Source: Candidatus Nitrotoga sp. LAW
GTDB taxonomy: Bacteria > Pseudomonadota > Gammaproteobacteria > Burkholderiales > Gallionellaceae
NCBI GenBank assembly: GCA_003402315.1
Contig: QFXI01000032.1
Span: 1-53,466, forward strand
Direction of reading: 5' to 3'
DNA length: 53,466 bases
Shown: positions 50,521 through 53,466 of the stretch, piece by piece
How positions within the stretch are numbered: position 1 is the first letter of the stretch
Layout: every line of letters starts with the position of its first letter
Notes under the pieces: model-generated
Databases searched by the model: none
What the model was told of the DNA's origin: nothing
The model's input: the letters and a program-made list of their open reading frames with translations, nothing else
Made by a program: the position numbers and the translations under genes

Positions 50521-51126
50521 ATGAAACAAACCAACTCAAAATCATCAACACGCGGCGGCACGCGTCTTGGTGCTGGCCGTAAAGTCGGCTCAAGTCCCTA
50601 TGGTGAAAACACAAAGCTCATGCGTATCCCGGAAAGTATAGTCGAAACGGTTGGGGGCATCCTTGCGGCTTGCAAAGCTCAACGGCTAGGGGCACGCTTC
50701 AAAAATGACATTTTATACCCGGCCTTGGATAGCCAGCCCATCCGGGTGCCCCTGTTTAGTCATAAAGTTCCAGCCGGTTTTCCGTCCCCCGCCGATGATT
50801 ACATCGAAGCCAGGTTAAGCCTGGACCAGCACCTGATTACAAACAAGGACGCAACTTTCTTTGTGCGCGCCAAAGGCAACAGCATGATTGACGCTGGCAT
50901 CTTTGATGGTGATTTGCTCGTAGTCGATAAGTCTTTGACGCCCTCATCTGGCAACATCGTCATTGCCATTATTGATGGCGACTTGACGGTGAAGCGTCTT
51001 ATCCTGCGGGATAACAAGACCATCCTCAAACCAGAAAATCCACGTTTCAAAGAAATAGAACTCAAGGACGGACAGGAGCTGCAAGTGTGGGGAGTAGTGA
51101 CCTCCACAGTGAAGAAGTTCATCTGA
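50521..51126 (+). CDS. umuD: UmuD-like self-cleaving SOS protein
   Basis: A 201-residue UmuD/LexA-type protein that, after RecA-stimulated self-cleavage, joins UmuC to form DNA polymerase V. The cleavage dipeptide is in SHKVPAGFPSPADD (Ala-Gly, near 91), the nucleophile in AKGNSMIDAGIFDGD (near 131) and the general-base Lys in GDLTVKRLILRD (near 167). It is about 60 residues longer than classical UmuD because of an N-terminal basic segment GGTRLGAGRKVGSSPYGENT, which could bind DNA. ATG 50521 is chosen over 50485 because the earlier start precedes the palindrome and has no ribosome site. Confidence 0.9.
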   Translation: MKQTNSKSSTRGGTRLGAGRKVGSSPYGENTKLMRIPESIVETVGGILAACKAQRLGARFKNDILYPALDSQPIRVPLFSHKVPAGFPSPADDYIEARLSLDQHLITNKDATFFVRAKGNSMIDAGIFDGDLLVVDKSLTPSSGNIVIAIIDGDLTVKRLILRDNKTILKPENPRFKEIELKDGQELQVWGVVTSTVKKFI

Positions 51127-51135
51127 TAGCGAACC

Positions 51136-52410
51136 ATGGCGCTCGCCCTCATCGACTGCAACAATTTTTACGTCTCATGCGAGCGCGTTTTCCGGCCCAA
51201 ACTGGAAGGCAAGCCAGTCTTGGTGTTATCCAATAACGACGGCTGCGTCGTCTCCCGCTCCAATGAAGTAAAAGCGCTTGGTCTCAGGATGGGCGAGCCT
51301 TGGTTCAAGCTGGAGAAGCTGGCCAAACAGCATGGCATCGTTGCGTTCTCAAGCAATTACACGCTCTACGACGATTTATCCAAGCGTGTAATGTCCATTC
51401 TTTCCACGTTCTCTCCCCGTCAGGAAATCTATTCGATTGACGAATGCTTCCTTGATCTTGATGGCTTTAATCCGCTATCGTTGATGGCATATGGTAAGAC
51501 GATGCGGCAGACTATCATGCGCAACGTCGGCATTCCCGTCTGCGTGGGTATCGCTGATACCAAGACGCTGGCCAAACTGGCCAACCACTGCGCCAAAAAA
51601 GGATTTGCTGGAGCGGATGGCGTATGCGACTTCGGACTGCTGGATAATGCCCAGCGCAGTGCGCTCTTTGCCAGCATTCCGGTCGGAGATGTATGGGGAG
51701 TTGGGCGGCGTATCTCCGAAGGACTCCTTGCCATGAAAATAAAGACCATTGAAGACCTACGCACGGCCAGTCTAAAGCGAATCCGTAATCAGTTTTCGGT
51801 CGTTCTGGAACGCACCGTGCAGGAACTCAACGGCGTCACCTGCATCAGGCTGGAAGAAATCGGCAAGCCACGGCAACAGATCATTGTTTCCCGCTCCTTC
51901 GGCACCATGGTGACGGGACTGGATGACCTGTCGGAATCAATTGCCTACTTCACCACACGGGCAGCCGATAAGCTGCGGCGAGACGGTTCGGTTGCTGCCA
52001 GCATTTCAGTTTATATCCATACCAATCCGTTCAAGACTGAAGCGCCTCAATACAATGGGGCCATCACAGTGTCATTGAATCAACCCAGCGATGACACGAT
52101 GGAACTCATCGGTGCTGCGCTCATGGGCTTGAAGGAAATCTATCGCAGTGGTTTTCACTATAAGAAAAGCGGCGTGCTGTTGATGGGACTTCAGAGTAAA
52201 GGATCGATTCAAGCGACGCTATTTGATGACACCGATAAGCAAGCCAAGTCTGTCAACATGATGCGCACTCTGGATGCGATCAATAAGAAAATGGGAAAGG
52301 GGAGCGTAACCTTGGCCGCATCTGGCATAAATCACCGTTGGGCAATGCGGAGGGAGAGGCAGTCTCCGAACTACACCACTGACTGGTTTGAATTGCCGGA
52401 AGTAGCGTAG
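51136..52410 (+). CDS. umuC: UmuC, Y-family DNA polymerase V catalytic subunit
   Basis: A 424-residue error-prone translesion polymerase. The Y-family motifs are intact: [20 protein letters not shown] (metal-binding Asp, near 6), [35 protein letters not shown] (Asp-Glu catalytic pair, near 100), [20 protein letters not shown] (near 136) and [13 protein letters not shown] (near 190). A little-finger region and a C-terminal beta-clamp-type tail follow. It starts 9 bases after umuD. Its last 40 bases overlap the convergent IHF gene. Confidence 0.96.
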   Translation: MALALIDCNNFYVSCERVFRPKLEGKPVLVLSNNDGCVVSRSNEVKALGLRMGEPWFKLEKLAKQHGIVAFSSNYTLYDDLSKRVMSILSTFSPRQEIYSIDECFLDLDGFNPLSLMAYGKTMRQTIMRNVGIPVCVGIADTKTLAKLANHCAKKGFAGADGVCDFGLLDNAQRSALFASIPVGDVWGVGRRISEGLLAMKIKTIEDLRTASLKRIRNQFSVVLERTVQELNGVTCIRLEEIGKPRQQIIVSRSFGTMVTGLDDLSESIAYFTTRAADKLRRDGSVAASISVYIHTNPFKTEAPQYNGAITVSLNQPSDDTMELIGAALMGLKEIYRSGFHYKKSGVLLMGLQSKGSIQATLFDDTDKQAKSVNMMRTLDAINKKMGKGSVTLAASGINHRWAMRRERQSPNYTTDWFELPEVA

Positions 52411-52691
52411 CTACCCTTGATTACTCGATCCCTGAGCTCTTTGCCGGCCTTAAAGTGTGGCACGTATTTCGCAGGCACTTCCAATCGTTCACCAGTTTTT
52501 GGGTTACGTCCATTGCGTGGCGGTCTGTAATTCAATTTAAAGCTGCCAAAACCACGTATCTCAATACGCCCACCATTCGATAGTGTAGTGGTCAGTGCAT
52601 CAATGATTGCCTTGACTATGCTCTCGACATCTTTGATTTGAAGTTGAGGGTGTAGGTCGGCCAGGCGTGATATTAGATCAGAACGGTTCAT
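52371..52691 (-). CDS. IHF-beta-like DNA-bending protein with extended tail
   Basis: A 106-residue IHF beta-type protein: [60 protein letters not shown] and [10 protein letters not shown], followed by an extra tail [14 protein letters not shown] not usual in IHF-beta. The tail lies in the 40-base overlap with umuC, suggesting that the stop was displaced when the genes were brought together. ATG 52691 is chosen; the longer open frame upstream contains decayed copies of the same gene. With the genes at 6.7 and 30.3 kb it is the third HU/IHF gene here. Confidence 0.9.
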   Translation of the reverse strand: MNRSDLISRLADLHPQLQIKDVESIVKAIIDALTTTLSNGGRIEIRGFGSFKLNYRPPRNGRNPKTGERLEVPAKYVPHFKAGKELRDRVIKGSYATSGNSNQSVV

Positions 52692-52789
52692 GCTGGTACC
52701 TTTACTAACTGGTGATAGTTCACGGTTACAGAACATCCTCTTAGCCGTAGAAAGCAGACGATTTAGCAAAGACGGAAGCAAGCAGTTTG

Positions 52790-52910
52790 TTAGTGTAGTG
52801 GTCAGTGCAATCAATGGATTGCCTTGGCTATTTACTATCGGCATCTTTGATTATTAGTTGAGGGTGTAACTAGACTAGGTGTGATATTAGGTTGGAGCGG
52901 GTCATTTCTA
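52790..52910 (-). pseudogene. Decayed partial copy of the adjacent IHF gene
   Basis: GTGTAGTGGTCAGTGCAATC followed by ATTGCCTTG, ATCTTTGATT, AGTTGAGGGTGTA and GTGATATTAG follows the same order as the N-terminal coding half of the intact gene (52590-52690), with insertions, deletions and stop codons. It corresponds to about the first 35 codons. It is a tandem duplication relic. Confidence 0.7.
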
Positions 52911-53250
52911 GTGGCTAAGGTGCGCTGTGTAGCGGAATTCTTCATCACCAAAGAAGCCAGCCGAAACCACCTTCTAGTGTTAATGCCTTGACTACCTGGC
53001 TTAGGTAAACATATCCCCTACACTCCGACGATCTCGAAAATTAAATGCCCAGATGTTGCCTGTCGTGATGGTCAGCAAACGACACGTTGCGGTCATTCAG
53101 CGTAGTGAGTATTTTACGAAACACATTGCGTTGCTCGACGCTGGCGCTACAGAGAATTTTCAGCCTCTATCAAATAGATCATCTCAGAAGTGTCCGGCAA
53201 TTTTGCCAAGACGGTTAATAACATATTGATGTTTAATGGGGAATATTATG
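52911..53250. other. Interval without a supportable gene
   Basis: About 340 bp between the IHF relic and the IS4-like element. No frame longer than about 40 codons looks coding. A match TGCCCAGATG at 53046-53055 to the tRNA 5' end was examined as an attachment site and rejected. Confidence 0.4.
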
Positions 53251-53251
53251 T

Positions 53252-53466
53252 TTAGGGGTGTCACCGACTTGAACGTGAATTTTTTGGGAAACTGGGGTTT
53301 TCTCCCCGAGGTTTCCTATCATGTATTCAGGCAAATTGGTGTTCTCGCAACTCATGGAACATTTACCCCTTCATACGTTTCGCCGCTGTGTGCAGCGTTA
53401 CCCTTCAAAATATCCGACCAAAACTTTTTCGCATCTCGATCAATTTCTCTGCATGGCATTCGCGCA
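53252..53466 (+). mobile_element. Left end of an IS4-family insertion sequence (partial)
   Basis: AGGGGTGTCACCGACTTGAA near 53255 begins the non-coding left end, followed 45 bp later by a transposase start. The element runs off the window, so the right end, target duplication and inverted-repeat match cannot be checked. The exact left end is a guess. Confidence 0.55.
53321..53466 (+). CDS. IS4-family transposase, N-terminal part (cut by window end)
   Basis: ATG 53321 begins MYSGKLVFSQLMEHLPLHTF then RRCVQRYPSKYPTKTFSHLD and QFLCMAFA, which matches the N-terminal DUF4372 region of IS4-group transposases (short hydrophobic start, RxF...Y, then SHLDQFLxMxFA). Only 48 residues lie inside the window; the DDE catalytic domain is beyond it. 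Confidence 0.8.
   Translation, partial: MYSGKLVFSQLMEHLPLHTFRRCVQRYPSKYPTKTFSHLDQFLCMAFA

Larger units (their letters stand above)
3769..53320. mobile_element. Integrated conjugative element, left end at tRNA-Leu, right end not located
   Basis: The span runs from the tRNA-Leu 3' end to the start of the IS4-like transposase. It contains a tRNA-adjacent tyrosine integrase, a MobH-type relaxase, F-type transfer genes (trhF, traW, traU, trbC, traN), an AcaB/PFL_4669-like protein, RecET, ArdC, and defence and SOS cargo. This mix is characteristic of integrative conjugative elements. I looked for a second copy of the tRNA 3' end and found none, so the right boundary is uncertain and the true element may end before or after 53.3 kb. 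Several T4SS genes are missing from the window, so it may be extended or defective. Confidence 0.65.

Noticed and set aside
53046-53055. TGCCCAGATG matching the 5' end of the tRNA-Leu gene, as a possible right attachment site
   Set aside because: The match is 10 bp only, concerns the tRNA 5' end rather than the 3' end used by such integrases, and flanking bases do not match.

Overview
The window looks like betaproteobacterial DNA. This is an inference from the RNase R, RlmB and IHF-beta sequences and from a translated REP-type repeat that I associate with Nitrosomonadales. Positions 1-3.8 kb are chromosomal backbone: rnr and rlmB on the minus strand, then a tRNA-Leu(CAG) gene. From about 3.77 kb almost everything belongs to an integrated conjugative element (ICE). 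A tyrosine integrase lies directly downstream of the tRNA, so the tRNA 3' end is the probable left attachment site. No matching right site is visible, so the element either runs past the window or has lost that end. An IS4-type transposase begins at the right edge.

Layout. (1) 3.8-7.3 kb: integrase with clustered 7-bp repeats, a relic of traI linker sequence, small unknown genes and an HU protein. (2) 7.36-15.54 kb: a four-gene Wadjet-like SMC operon (jetABCD) with an unusually long JetC, closed by a bidirectional terminator. (3) 15.7-24.65 kb: a long minus-strand run of establishment-type genes: RecE-like exonuclease, RecT annealase, a truncated SSB, a primase, RadC, a DNA methyltransferase, ArdC antirestriction protein and several small proteins. 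Seven of its intergenic gaps hold copies of one structured leader that can fold as a terminator-like hairpin or as a hairpin hiding the ribosome-binding site and start codon. I regard this as the most novel signal in the window. (4) 24.95-30.6 kb: an AcaB/PFL_4669-like ICE protein, a decayed IS110 transposase, the tail of an AlbA/RecG-like protein, a type III restriction Res subunit with no Mod partner, and an IHF-beta. (5) 30.7-36.1 kb: a type III CBASS locus (CD-NTase, HORMA, TRIP13-like ATPase, nuclease-SAVED effector) with a divergent CapH/CapP-like regulator pair. Two direct repeats bracket the CBASS promoter.

(6) 36.1-44.9 kb: a minus-strand F-type transfer block in the order trhF, traI (MobH), traW, traU, trbC, traN, with traN split into two genes. 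The remaining T4SS genes (traL, E, K, B, V, C, D, F, H, G) are not in the window. (7) 45.3-47.9 kb: a secreted trypsin-like protease divergent from a secreted coiled-coil protein. (8) 48.2-49.5 kb: a TacA/TacT toxin-antitoxin pair bracketed by two opposite copies of a 30-bp palindrome. (9) 49.8-52.7 kb: SOS-type genes (SRAP peptidase, UmuD, UmuC) and an IHF-beta with a decayed partial copy beside it.

Together the cargo combines defence (Wadjet-like, CBASS, orphan Res), anti-defence and DNA establishment (ArdC, methyltransferase, RecET, SSB relic), maintenance (toxin-antitoxin) and mutagenic repair (UmuDC). No CRISPR array or rRNA was seen. Subfamily assignments come from motif reading only.
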